A stretch of DNA of 14,516 nucleotides from positions 1-14,516 of the forward strand of contig JALEPE010000062.1 in assembly GCA_022766795.1 (NCBI GenBank), in the 5' to 3' direction. Below the pieces are notes generated by a model. The model was not told the DNA's origin and made no database searches. It saw only the letters and a list, made by a program, of their open reading frames with translations. The translations under genes and the position numbers were made by a program. Numbering within the stretch: the first letter of the stretch is position 1; each line of letters begins with the position of its first letter. This document shows, in pieces, positions 7,289-14,031 of the stretch. The DNA comes from Helicobacter sp. GTDB lineage: Bacteria; Campylobacterota; Campylobacteria; Campylobacterales; Helicobacteraceae.

Positions 7289-7366
7289 GCATTGCGAGAA
7301 AATTTGAAAAATTTTCGTGGCGTGCGTTGCATAAGCAACTCACCCGCTTTAGCGCAAATCTATAAT
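7289..7366 (+). repeat. Repeat copy R1 (long, with internal hairpins)
   Basis: It begins GCATTGCGAG, continues with an AT-rich palindrome (AAAATTT gaa AAATTTT), then CGTGGC as in copy R3. A GTTGC-ATAA-GCAAC hairpin (about 7326-7339) follows. It ends GCGCAAATCTATAAT, matching the family end GCAATCTATAA with one extra A. It is about twice as long as the other copies, as if an insertion had entered the unit after CGTGGC. Confidence 0.6.
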
Positions 7367-7397
7367 ATGGAATCTTGCTTAAAAGGCTAACCACTTT

Positions 7398-7424
7398 GCC
7401 ATTGCGAGAAGTCGTAAGATTCCT
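7398..7424 (+). repeat. Repeat copy R2 (left end only)
   Basis: It carries the left end CATTGCGAG followed by AAGTCGTAAGATTCC. No GCAATCT right end follows before copy R3 begins, so it looks truncated or decayed. Confidence 0.5.
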
Positions 7425-7437
7425 AAATTTTTTACTG

Positions 7438-7480
7438 CGTCATTGCGAGATTCCGCCTGCGGAATCGTGGCAATCTATAA
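7438..7480 (+). repeat. Repeat copy R3 (best preserved, perfect 8-bp stem)
   Basis: CGTCATTGCGAG is followed by a perfect inverted repeat GATTCCGC-CT-GCGGAATC (7449-7466), then CGTGGCAATCTATAA. The outer parts ATTGC and GCAAT also pair, so the whole unit can fold as one long hairpin. No T-run follows on either strand, so it is not a typical intrinsic terminator. Confidence 0.7.
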
Positions 7481-7529
7481 ATCAAAGAAGTTATAAATGG
7501 TTGCAATGGAATCGTGAAAGAAATTCAAA

Positions 7530-7576
7530 ATTATAGTTTGCTTCGTTATTCACCTTGCTCATTCCTCGCAATGACG
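7530..7576 (-). repeat. Repeat copy R4 (inverted orientation, GAAGCAA variant)
   Basis: Read on the minus strand it starts CGTCATTGCGAGGAATGAGC and ends CGAAGCAAACTATAAT. The ends match R3 and R5, but the right end follows CGAAG rather than CGTGG, and the core AAGGTGAATAA is not palindromic. It is a variant subtype of the same element. Confidence 0.6.
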
Positions 7577-7600
7577 AAAAATAAACACTTTGTTTGCTAG

Positions 7601-7640
7601 ATTATAGATTGCCACAGCCTTAAAGGGCTTCGCAATGACG
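7601..7640 (-). repeat. Repeat copy R5 (inverted orientation)
   Basis: Read on the minus strand it is CGTCATTGCGAAGCC, then TTTAAGGCT, then GTGGCAATCTATAAT. AGCC and GGCT form the core stem. The left end, the GTGGCAATCTATAA right end and the ~40-bp length agree with R3, in the opposite orientation. It lies about 50 bp after the ubiE stop. Confidence 0.65.
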
Positions 7641-7690
7641 GAGAGGGACAAGGACGCAGTGGATTATTTTGATTTGGATAAATTAGATTT

Positions 7691-8410
7691 TTAAAGCTTT
7701 CTAGCAATAAACAAGGTGCAAACATTTGCGGAAAATGCCTTGGTATAAAGTGGCATAAAGCCTACTTCTTGCAACTCACAATTCAGTTTTTCCGCAGTTA
7801 AAAACTCTTCAATGGAATCGGGCAAATAACGATAGGCGCGGTAGTTTTTAGAGACAATCCCGCCAACATAAGGTAGGATATTTTTGGTATAAAAGCCCAT
7901 AAGTTTTTCCAAAAGTGTGGGATTCTCACATTTGGTAAATTCTAAAATCACCAAGATTCCCTTTTGCTTAATCACTCTTGCAAACTCGCTTAAGGCTTGT
8001 TTTCTCTCAACAACATTGCGGATTCCATAGGCAATGCTTAGAATATCCTTACTTGCATTTTCTAGCGGGAGTTCTTTTGCCTCGCATTGCACAAATTCCA
8101 CATTGGGAAGTTTTTTGCGCGCAACATTTAACATTCCCTCGCTTGGGTCAAGCCCGATAATGCTTTTTATTTGCACATTTTCTTTGATTGCATTTTTGCG
8201 CCAATGGTTTATCATATCGCCCGTTCCACACGCAACATCGGCAATATTTAATGCAGAGAGGGATTCTTGTGGTAGATTTTTAAAAGCAAGATTGCAAGCC
8301 TTTTGCCTCCAAGCAATATCTATCCCGCAGCTCATCACGCGGTTTGCCAAATCGTAGCTTCCTGCAATGTCATCAAACATTGCAATGATTTCTTGCTGCT
8401 TATTTTGCAT
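7691..8410 (-). CDS. ubiE: Demethylmenaquinone C-methyltransferase UbiE/MenG
   Basis: This SAM-dependent methyltransferase adds the C2 methyl group in menaquinone synthesis (and in ubiquinone synthesis in other bacteria; Campylobacterota use menaquinone). The 239-residue product has the UbiE/COQ5 pattern: MFDDIAGSYDLANRVMS at the N-terminus, SAM motif NIADVACGTGDM (55-66), acidic GLDPSEGML, SIAYGIRNV, and YRYLPDSIEEF towards the end. The reading frame is open 31 codons further upstream inside argH, but the start at 8410 is preferred because AAGGAA lies at the right distance and the family N-terminus begins there. The resulting overlap with argH is 11 nt, so the two are probably co-translated. 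The enzyme is cytoplasmic or membrane-peripheral. Confidence 0.93.
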   Translation of the reverse strand: MQNKQQEIIAMFDDIAGSYDLANRVMSCGIDIAWRQKACNLAFKNLPQESLSALNIADVACGTGDMINHWRKNAIKENVQIKSIIGLDPSEGMLNVARKKLPNVEFVQCEAKELPLENASKDILSIAYGIRNVVERKQALSEFARVIKQKGILVILEFTKCENPTLLEKLMGFYTKNILPYVGGIVSKNYRAYRYLPDSIEEFLTAEKLNCELQEVGFMPLYTKAFSANVCTLFIARKL

Positions 8411-9821
8411 TTTGGGATTCCTTGTTGCTTGCGTTTGCAAGTTGTAGCCAAGCCTCCAAGCTATCAATCTGTGTTTTTGTCGCTTGTGTAGAAGTGCCAC
8501 CATAGGAGTTTCTGCTATTCATAGAAGCCATTAAATCTAGGCTTTTATGTGCATCTTGTGGAATCCTAGAATCCACACTGCATAATTCCTCTCGTGTGAG
8601 TTCGCTTAAGTCTTTGTTTAAGGATTCTGCAAAGGCGACTGCTTTACCTGTGATATGGTGCGCCTCACGGAATGGAATCCCGCAAGTTTGCACAAGAAAA
8701 TCCGCTAAATCTGTTGCGCTCAAATGCCCTCTCTTACAAGCTTTAAGCATAGAATCCACATTGATAGTCATTGTTTTTAAAGTATCGTTTAAGATTCTTA
8801 GTGCAATATCCAATGTCTCAAAGCTATCAAACACACTCTCTTTGTCCTCTTGCGTATCTTTATTGTAGGCAAGTGGCAAACCTTTCATTACAACTAAAAG
8901 TGAAAGCAAATTCCCATACACGCGCCCACTTTTACCACGCAAAAGCTCGGGGACATCGGGATTCTTTTTTTGTGGCATTATGGAGCTTCCTGTGGAATAC
9001 GCATCACTTAGGGTAATGAATCTAAACTCATAGCTACTCCATAATACAAGCTCTTCTGCTAATCTTGAAATGTGCATTGCCACCATAGAACAATCATAGA
9101 GAAAATCTAGCGCAAAGTCTCTATCGCTTACGGAATCGGTGGCGTTTAATGTCGGCGCAATAAAGCCCAAAGCTTTTGCAGTAAAAAATCTATCGGTTGC
9201 ATAAGGCGTCCCTGCAAGAGCCGCTGCACCAAGTGGGCAGTAATTGTTGCGCTTAAAAGAGGATTCTAATCTTTCAAAATCTCTTACAAACATACTCATA
9301 TACGCACACATTAAAAAGCCAAAATTCACAGGTTGGGCGTGTTGTAAATGTGTCATACCCGGTAGCATTGTTTGTGTGTGTTGTTTTGCAATTTCTAGTA
9401 AGGTATTAATAAGTTCTAAAATAAGTGCGCGTAAATGGCGGTTGGAATCTAATACAAAAAGCCTAAAATCAAGAGCGACTTGGTCATTACGACTGCGTGC
9501 GGTGTGGAGCTTTTTGCCCACTTCACCGATGATTTGCGTGAGCCGCTTCTCTACTGCCATATGAATATCCTCATCACTAAGGATAAACTCAAATTCCCCT
9601 CGCTCTATCTCCTCTTTGACTTGCTCCAAGCCCTCGCAGATTTTCTCTGCTTCGCTTTGCGTGAGGATTCCACATTTTGCTAACATCTTAGCGTGTGTTT
9701 GTGAGCCTAGAATATCTTGTTTGTAGAGTTTTTTGTCAAAAGGCAAAGAGGCGTTAAATTCATCTAAAATTTTTGCAGCACTTGCGCTAAATCTTCCGCC
9801 CCAAAGTTTTTGGTTTTCCAT
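8400..9821 (-). CDS. argH: Argininosuccinate lyase
   Basis: ArgH cleaves argininosuccinate to arginine and fumarate, the last step of arginine synthesis. The 473-residue protein is of normal length for the fumarase/aspartase superfamily enzyme. Visible motifs are KLWGGRFS at the N-terminus, HTARSRNDQV (106-115), the catalytic-histidine region THLQHAQP (157-164), and the superfamily signature GSSIMPQKKNPD (278-289) with catalytic Ser280 in the mobile loop. It starts 9 bp after hemJ and overlaps ubiE, so hemJ-argH-ubiE is probably one transcript. Together with argJ at the other end of the window it shows that arginine synthesis genes are present but dispersed. Confidence 0.96.
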   Translation of the reverse strand: MENQKLWGGRFSASAAKILDEFNASLPFDKKLYKQDILGSQTHAKMLAKCGILTQSEAEKICEGLEQVKEEIERGEFEFILSDEDIHMAVEKRLTQIIGEVGKKLHTARSRNDQVALDFRLFVLDSNRHLRALILELINTLLEIAKQHTQTMLPGMTHLQHAQPVNFGFLMCAYMSMFVRDFERLESSFKRNNYCPLGAAALAGTPYATDRFFTAKALGFIAPTLNATDSVSDRDFALDFLYDCSMVAMHISRLAEELVLWSSYEFRFITLSDAYSTGSSIMPQKKNPDVPELLRGKSGRVYGNLLSLLVVMKGLPLAYNKDTQEDKESVFDSFETLDIALRILNDTLKTMTINVDSMLKACKRGHLSATDLADFLVQTCGIPFREAHHITGKAVAFAESLNKDLSELTREELCSVDSRIPQDAHKSLDLMASMNSRNSYGGTSTQATKTQIDSLEAWLQLANASNKESQNAK

Positions 9822-9830
9822 TTTTTGCCC

Positions 9831-10259
9831 CTAGAAAGGTTTGAGAATGACTAAAATCGTGATAAAAATAATGGCGAGGGTTGGCACTTCATTGTAAGCG
9901 CGAAAAAACTTGCCACTTTTAAAACAGCGATTTTCTCTAAAAGCCACCAAAAAACGATACAAGCTATAATGGTAAGCAAGTAAAATAGCAATAATAAGGA
10001 ACTTCGCGTGCATCCAGCCACCTTTTAGCCAAGTGGGTTCTAAGACAAGCAACCATATCCCAGAAATTAATGTGCAAATGAGCGCAGGATAGCCAATAAA
10101 GTTAAAGAGTTTTTCCTCTTGAATCTTGACGACTTCTACAAAACCTGCGTTATTTAAATGCTCCGCGTGATAAACATAAAGTCTAGGGAGATAAAATAGC
10201 ATCGCCATCCACGATACAAACGCCACAATATGAAAAATCTTAACATAGAGATAAGTCAT
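9831..10259 (-). CDS. hemJ: HemJ-type protoporphyrinogen oxidase (membrane)
   Basis: HemJ oxidises protoporphyrinogen IX to protoporphyrin IX in heme synthesis, in bacteria that lack HemG or HemY. The 142-residue membrane protein has about four hydrophobic segments (about 6-26, 54-73, 85-103, 124-140). The family hallmark KIFHIVAFVSWMAMLFYLPR carries the conserved His10, followed by LYVYH. WMHAKFL (82-88) carries the conserved lysine (K86), with AYHY nearby. An AAAAAGGAG ribosome binding site lies just before the ATG. It heads the hemJ-argH-ubiE unit and is transcribed divergently from the ABC permease. Heme supply fits with CcoS elsewhere in the window. Confidence 0.9.
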   Translation of the reverse strand: MTYLYVKIFHIVAFVSWMAMLFYLPRLYVYHAEHLNNAGFVEVVKIQEEKLFNFIGYPALICTLISGIWLLVLEPTWLKGGWMHAKFLIIAILLAYHYSLYRFLVAFRENRCFKSGKFFRAYNEVPTLAIIFITILVILKPF

Positions 10260-10289
10260 AGACTGCTCCTTTTTGAACTAAAAGTTAAA

Positions 10290-10316
10290 ATTGTAGCAAA
10301 ACAGACTTAAAGTCAA
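10290..10316 (-). promoter_or_regulatory. Candidate promoter for hemJ-argH-ubiE
   Basis: On the minus strand TTGACT (10316-10311) is followed after 15 bp by an extended -10, TGCTACAAT (box 10295-10290), 31 bp before the hemJ ATG. The spacing is shorter than the usual 17 bp, but the TGn extension could compensate. A GACTT-A-AAGTC inverted repeat (10304-10314) overlaps the -35 and spacer. Confidence 0.5.
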
Positions 10317-10340
10317 GCGAAAAATTAATTATCTTTTTTG

Positions 10341-10346
10341 TATAAT
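10341..10346 (+). promoter_or_regulatory. Candidate -10 box for the amino-acid ABC permease operon
   Basis: A perfect TATAAT preceded by TTTTTTG lies about 47 bp before the permease TTG start, in the 133-bp divergent region shared with hemJ. The upstream T-rich run fits Helicobacter promoters. No good -35 box is visible. Confidence 0.45.
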
Positions 10347-10392
10347 CCTTGAGAAATTGCTAAAATCACTGAAATTTATATGAGGAATTTAT

Positions 10393-11064
10393 TTGCACGA
10401 GCTGTTTTTAAACCTTGATGTTGCCTTTATGCAAAATGCGATTCCAACCTTTGCTAAAGCTTTGTGGCTGACGCTACATTTATCTTTTTTTGGAATCTTA
10501 TTTTCTGTTCTTTTGGGATTCTTGATTGCTTTGGTGCAGTATTACAAATTGCGTTTTTTATCTACATTGACGCAAGGTTACATTGAGCTTTCGCGCAATA
10601 CGCCCTTACTGATTCAACTCTTTTTTTTGTATTATGGATTGACACAAGTTGGCATTCATTTTAGCAGTTACACTTGCGCACTCATTGGTGTGGTGTTTTT
10701 GGGTGGAAGTTATATGGCGGAATCCTTTCGCGCAGGATTGGAATCTGTGGGTAAGATTCAATTGGAATCTGCGCGAAGTTTAGGGCTTAATGAATGGCAA
10801 CTTATCGCCTTTGTTGTGTTGCCACAAAGCCTAATGGTGAGTTTGCCTTCTATTGCTGCAAATGCAATTTTCTTGCTCAAAGAAACTTCGGTTGTTAGCG
10901 CAATTGCCCTTGCAGATGTGCTGTATGTAACTAAGGATTTAATCGGTAGTTATTATAAGACAAGTGAAACTTTGTTGCTGCTTGTGCTTTGTTATTTAGT
11001 GGTGCTTTTGCCTTTGTCCATTCTGTTTTCGCTTTTGGAGCGACATTATAAGCGGTATATTTGA
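10393..11064 (+). CDS. Polar amino-acid ABC transporter permease (His/Glu/Gln/Arg type)
   Basis: This inner-membrane permease subunit of 223 residues imports a polar amino acid together with a binding protein and ATPase, neither of which is in the window. The N-terminal AIPTFAKALWLTLHLSFFGI segment, SRNTPLLIQLFFLYYGL and the EAA cytoplasmic loop ESARSLGLNEWQLIAFVVLPQ (about 125-145) are typical of the HEQRo permease family. There are about five hydrophobic spans. The start is TTG at 10393, supported by AGGA 6 nt upstream; the next ATG is 13 codons in and would remove part of the first conserved segment. From memory, H. pylori HP1169/HP1170 and the Campylobacter PEB1 system have two such permeases side by side. 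Here the partner begins only at 14032, beyond a restriction-modification cassette. Substrate is unknown; glutamine or aspartate/glutamate is likely. Confidence 0.9.
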   Translation: MHELFLNLDVAFMQNAIPTFAKALWLTLHLSFFGILFSVLLGFLIALVQYYKLRFLSTLTQGYIELSRNTPLLIQLFFLYYGLTQVGIHFSSYTCALIGVVFLGGSYMAESFRAGLESVGKIQLESARSLGLNEWQLIAFVVLPQSLMVSLPSIAANAIFLLKETSVVSAIALADVLYVTKDLIGSYYKTSETLLLLVLCYLVVLLPLSILFSLLERHYKRYI

Positions 11065-11086
11065 TATAATAGGAGAATTTAAGTAG

Positions 11087-11944
11087 GTGAGTATCAAATA
11101 CAACACAAGCTCAATTAATCAAATCTTTTACAAATCTAGCACTACAATGAGTGAATTGCAAGATTGTAGTGTGGATTTAATCATTACTTCCCCGCCTTAT
11201 TTTAATATCAAAGATTACTCTAAAAATGGCTATCAAAACACACAACATTCAGAATCTAAAAAAGAGGATTTGGGCGCAATCAATGATTATAGAGAATACC
11301 TCAATGGTTTATTGCAGGTTTGGAGGGAATGTTATAGAGTATTAAAGCCAAATGGCAAACTCTGTATTAATGTGCCTTTAATGCCTATGCTTAAAAAAGA
11401 TTTGAATACGCATTACAATCGCCACATCTTTGATTTGCAAAGCGATATTCAACACAGCATTTTACATAATACTCCATTATTTCTGCTTGATTTATATATT
11501 TGGAATCGCACCAATACAACAAAATCGTTAATGTTTGGAAGCTATCCTTATCCACGCAATTTTTACGCACAAAACACAAGCGAATTTATAAGCGTTTATG
11601 TTAAAGATGGCAAACCAAACAATAAGATTTCACAAGAAATCAAAGAGCAAAGCAAACTTACACAAAAAGAGTGGGTGGAATACACAAAGCAAATCTGGGA
11701 TATTCCTATTCCAAATAAAAGTGATAGTGCCTTTGGGAAGCATTCAGCTATTATGCCTGAAGCGATACCTTATCGCTTAATTAAGCTTTATTCTTTTGTA
11801 GAAGATGTGGTGTTAGACCCTTTTGCAGGAAGTGGCACGACATTAAAAATTGCTAAACGACTCAAGAGAAGTTATATAGGATATGAACTCTATGCGCACT
11901 ATCAAAACATTATAGAATCTAAATTGCAAGAGAGTTTGTTTTAA
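11087..11944 (+). CDS. Beta-class DNA methyltransferase, TSPPY type (probable N4-cytosine), M2.MboII/M2.HpyAII-like
   Basis: The 285-residue SAM-dependent DNA methyltransferase carries catalytic motif IV TSPPYF (34-39) near the N-terminus and SAM motif I DPFAGSGTT (244-252) near the C-terminus, the order of the beta class. SYIGYEL (262-268) follows motif I as usual. TSPPY is most often found in N4-cytosine enzymes. The start is GTG; AGGAG lies about 11 nt upstream, somewhat far, but the N-terminal sequence it gives is needed ahead of motif IV. Its stop overlaps the next methyltransferase start by 1 nt (TAATG). With a DPPY methyltransferase and an endonuclease candidate following, the order matches MboII-type systems (HpyAII, HP1368-HP1366 from memory), where the second enzyme methylates the cytosine strand of GAAGA. 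The specificity is inferred. Confidence 0.85.
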   Translation: MSIKYNTSSINQIFYKSSTTMSELQDCSVDLIITSPPYFNIKDYSKNGYQNTQHSESKKEDLGAINDYREYLNGLLQVWRECYRVLKPNGKLCINVPLMPMLKKDLNTHYNRHIFDLQSDIQHSILHNTPLFLLDLYIWNRTNTTKSLMFGSYPYPRNFYAQNTSEFISVYVKDGKPNNKISQEIKEQSKLTQKEWVEYTKQIWDIPIPNKSDSAFGKHSAIMPEAIPYRLIKLYSFVEDVVLDPFAGSGTTLKIAKRLKRSYIGYELYAHYQNIIESKLQESLF

Positions 11945-12729
11945 TGGAGGCTACTACCTTACAACTTAACGCAATCTACATACAAGACTGCTTTAGTTTT
12001 TTGGAATCTTTAGAGGATAAGAGCATAGACTTAGCCATCATTGACCCACCTTATAATCTAAAAGTGGCAGATTGGGACAAGTTTAAGAGCGAGAAAGAAT
12101 TTTTAGATTTTAGTTTTGCTTGGATTGATTTGATGTTGCAAAAAATGAAGCCAAGTGCAAGTTTTTATATCTTTAATACACCTTATCATTGCGCTTTGTT
12201 TTTGCATTATCTGCAAGGCAAGGCGGTTTTTCAAAACTTCATTACTTGGTATAAAAAGGACGGCTTAAGTTATACAAAAAAGAGATTTTTAAACAATCAA
12301 GAATCCATTTTGTTTTACACGATGGATTCTAAAAACTATTATTTTGATTATGATTCTGTGAGAATCCCTTATAATTCTACTCAAAGGATAGCCCACGCAA
12401 GAGAAAAAGGAATCTTAAAGAATGGTAAGCGTTGGTATCCTAATCCTAATGGCAAACTTTGCCCTGATGTATGGGAGATAGTGAGTGAGAGACATAAGCA
12501 AAAGGTGAATGGCAAGGTGCAAAAGCTCAATCACCCCACACCAAAACCAAGAGAAATGATAGAGCGAATGATTAAGGCAAGTTCTAAAGAGGGGGATTTG
12601 GTGCTAGATTTATTTGCGGGAAGTGGCACGACAAGCATTGTGGCAAAAGAATTAGGGAGGAACAGTATAGGCTGTGAATTAAATAGGGAATATATGGATT
12701 CTAGTTTAGAGATAAAGGAGAGTGAATGA
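11944..12729 (+). CDS. Beta-class DNA adenine methyltransferase, DPPY type, M1.MboII/M1.HpyAII-like
   Basis: The 261-residue DNA methyltransferase has motif IV DPPYN (34-38), HPTPKP (197-202) and SAM motif I DLFAGSGTT (222-230). It is thus a beta-class enzyme, with DPPY typical of N6-adenine methylation. SIGCELNREY (241-250) follows motif I. It overlaps the upstream methyltransferase by 1 nt and the downstream endonuclease by 4 nt (ATGA), so all three are translationally coupled. The pairing of a TSPPY and a DPPY enzyme suits an asymmetric target in which each strand needs its own methylation, as in type IIS systems. By analogy with MboII/HpyAII this enzyme would methylate the adenine in GAAGA. 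That target is an inference and has not been shown. Confidence 0.86.
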   Translation: MEATTLQLNAIYIQDCFSFLESLEDKSIDLAIIDPPYNLKVADWDKFKSEKEFLDFSFAWIDLMLQKMKPSASFYIFNTPYHCALFLHYLQGKAVFQNFITWYKKDGLSYTKKRFLNNQESILFYTMDSKNYYFDYDSVRIPYNSTQRIAHAREKGILKNGKRWYPNPNGKLCPDVWEIVSERHKQKVNGKVQKLNHPTPKPREMIERMIKASSKEGDLVLDLFAGSGTTSIVAKELGRNSIGCELNREYMDSSLEIKESE

Positions 12730-13967
12730 CACAGATTTTACAAGATATTTTAAAAATAGATGAGAGCAAAGAGTGTATAAAATTTCTAGTCAAAAGAGTG
12801 CAGAGCGAAAATTATCGTGGGGTGCAAATTTCACAACATAATCGTTACGAACAAAAGGAAATTCTTATTATTTTGCAAGAAATTTATAATCTTTGTGGAG
12901 AGAATTATTTGCAAATTCGCACCACAGATTTAAGTAAGCGACCTCAAAATATCAATGGAGAGGAAATATATGCAAAACTTACGCATAATATAGCTTCAAA
13001 AATTGGGCGTTGCACACAAGATTCTTTGCGAAAAAATATTTTTGTAGATATGCACAGAATGGGCTTAATCAATAGATTTAACGCCAAGAAAAAAGCTTTA
13101 AGTCCTTTTGAAAATGGAATGAAAAAGTATATTGCTTTAACCCCACTCGCCATAGAGCTATTATCAGCTAAAGATATTTTCACGCGAAATATTCTCTATA
13201 CAAGAGCCTTAGAATCTTTAATGAATGGTTTTGGTGAAGAGATTTTACAAATTGTATTAGAGCTAAATAAGCCTTATCTTACCATCTATGAATTACTCTT
13301 TTTTGGCACTTTTGTTTATCAAACGCTGGATTCTCATATTTATACGCGTGAAGAAATTATAGAATTTATTAAAGAGTTTCGCGCTTTAAGTAAATTTCCT
13401 CAAAAGCTTGTAATGGAAAAAATAAAAGCATATTGTAACCCCTCAAATTTTAGTGGCGATAAAACACACAAGAGAGATTTTCATAATTGGATAAACGAAA
13501 CACAACAAATCTTAACCCTTTTAGCGCAAATGGCGTATTTTGAGTGGAATAGAAAAGAACAAAGGCTCTATATACGTGTAGGTAGAGAAAGTGTTTATGC
13601 AAATAATGTAAAGCTTAAACGCTCTTTAGTGCAGAAACAGCATTATTTTACACAGCATAATGTTGTAAAAACAAAAGGCTTTGAACTACATCATGTTGTA
13701 CCGCTTTGCTTTGCAAAGACTCGCAATGAATTTTTAATTTTAGATGATTGGCAAAATCTTGTTTATATTGACGCCTATTCTCATGCACAAATTACACAAA
13801 ACAATAATGCAAATGTACGTTTAAGCTTTGATGAAAATGACGCAATTTTTACAGATTTTAACGATAATTCTGTGTGTTGCAAAAATAATACAAATATTAA
13901 ATATGATTTAAGCAAACAGGAAATTATGTTTGATTATAATCAAAAATTGCTCGGGATAAATAGCTAA
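12726..13967 (+). CDS. Putative type IIS restriction endonuclease with HNH-like motif (MboII-like)
   Basis: The 413-residue protein ends the cassette. Near the C-terminus ELHHVVPLCFA (320-330) and WQNLVYIDAYSHAQI (342-356) match a beta-beta-alpha-metal (HNH) nuclease pattern, with His322/His323, Asn344 and His353 as candidate catalytic and metal residues. The N-terminal ~300 residues, rich in charged helices, would be the DNA-recognition part; I recognise no motif there. From memory R.MboII is of similar length and is encoded after its two methyltransferases, as here. A good AAGGAG site sits inside the preceding gene, and the two genes share ATGA. The gene is AT-rich: four sampled 60-base rows have 25-28% GC, against 42% and 60% in two rows of the neighbouring permeases. 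Restriction activity is inferred from context and motif. No frameshift or stop interrupts it. Confidence 0.75.
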   Translation: MTQILQDILKIDESKECIKFLVKRVQSENYRGVQISQHNRYEQKEILIILQEIYNLCGENYLQIRTTDLSKRPQNINGEEIYAKLTHNIASKIGRCTQDSLRKNIFVDMHRMGLINRFNAKKKALSPFENGMKKYIALTPLAIELLSAKDIFTRNILYTRALESLMNGFGEEILQIVLELNKPYLTIYELLFFGTFVYQTLDSHIYTREEIIEFIKEFRALSKFPQKLVMEKIKAYCNPSNFSGDKTHKRDFHNWINETQQILTLLAQMAYFEWNRKEQRLYIRVGRESVYANNVKLKRSLVQKQHYFTQHNVVKTKGFELHHVVPLCFAKTRNEFLILDDWQNLVYIDAYSHAQITQNNNANVRLSFDENDAIFTDFNDNSVCCKNNTNIKYDLSKQEIMFDYNQKLLGINS

Positions 13968-13984
13968 AGCATATGTTAAGTTTT

Positions 13985-13990
13985 TATAGT
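13985..13990 (+). promoter_or_regulatory. Candidate -10 box for the second permease
   Basis: TATAGT lies 42 bp before the second permease ATG, in the 64-bp gap after the endonuclease gene. If real, it would keep the downstream part of the transporter operon expressed despite the inserted cassette. It is one mismatch from TATAAT and has no clear -35 box, so the call is weak. Confidence 0.3.
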
Positions 13991-14031
13991 TTAGTAAGCG
14001 TAAAAAACAAAATCTTAAATGGAACTTTTTA

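Larger units (their letters stand above)
7205..7690. other. Gene-free spacer filled with degenerate palindromic repeats
   Basis: This 486-bp stretch lies between the ubiE stop and the lysA start, with both genes on the minus strand. I see no credible protein-coding gene or RNA gene in it; short open frames here lack a ribosome binding site and recognisable sequence. It holds the lysA promoter candidate near its left end and at least five copies or fragments of one palindromic repeat family in both orientations, listed separately. Such spacers usually mark sites where small non-autonomous elements have accumulated. Confidence 0.7.

Noticed and set aside
7171..7365. Short plus-strand open frame in the repeat spacer
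   Set aside because: It starts inside antisense lysA, runs through repeat copy R1, and has no ribosome binding site or recognisable protein pattern.
7438..7480. Repeat copy R3 as an intrinsic terminator
   Set aside because: The hairpin is strong, but no T-run follows on either strand, and matching elements recur nearby in both orientations.
7289..7640. CRISPR array
   Set aside because: The repeats are of mixed orientation and length with variable cores and irregular spacing, and no cas genes are present.
8411..8503. N-terminal extension of ubiE by 31 codons
   Set aside because: The extension lies within argH, does not resemble the UbiE N-terminus, and the ATG at 8410 has a well-placed AAGGA.
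11065..11070. TATAAT directly after the first permease stop as a private promoter of the cassette
   Set aside because: A start 6-8 bp downstream would fall within or beyond the AGGAG site and leave only about a 10-nt leader before GTG, so read-through from the permease promoter is at least as likely.
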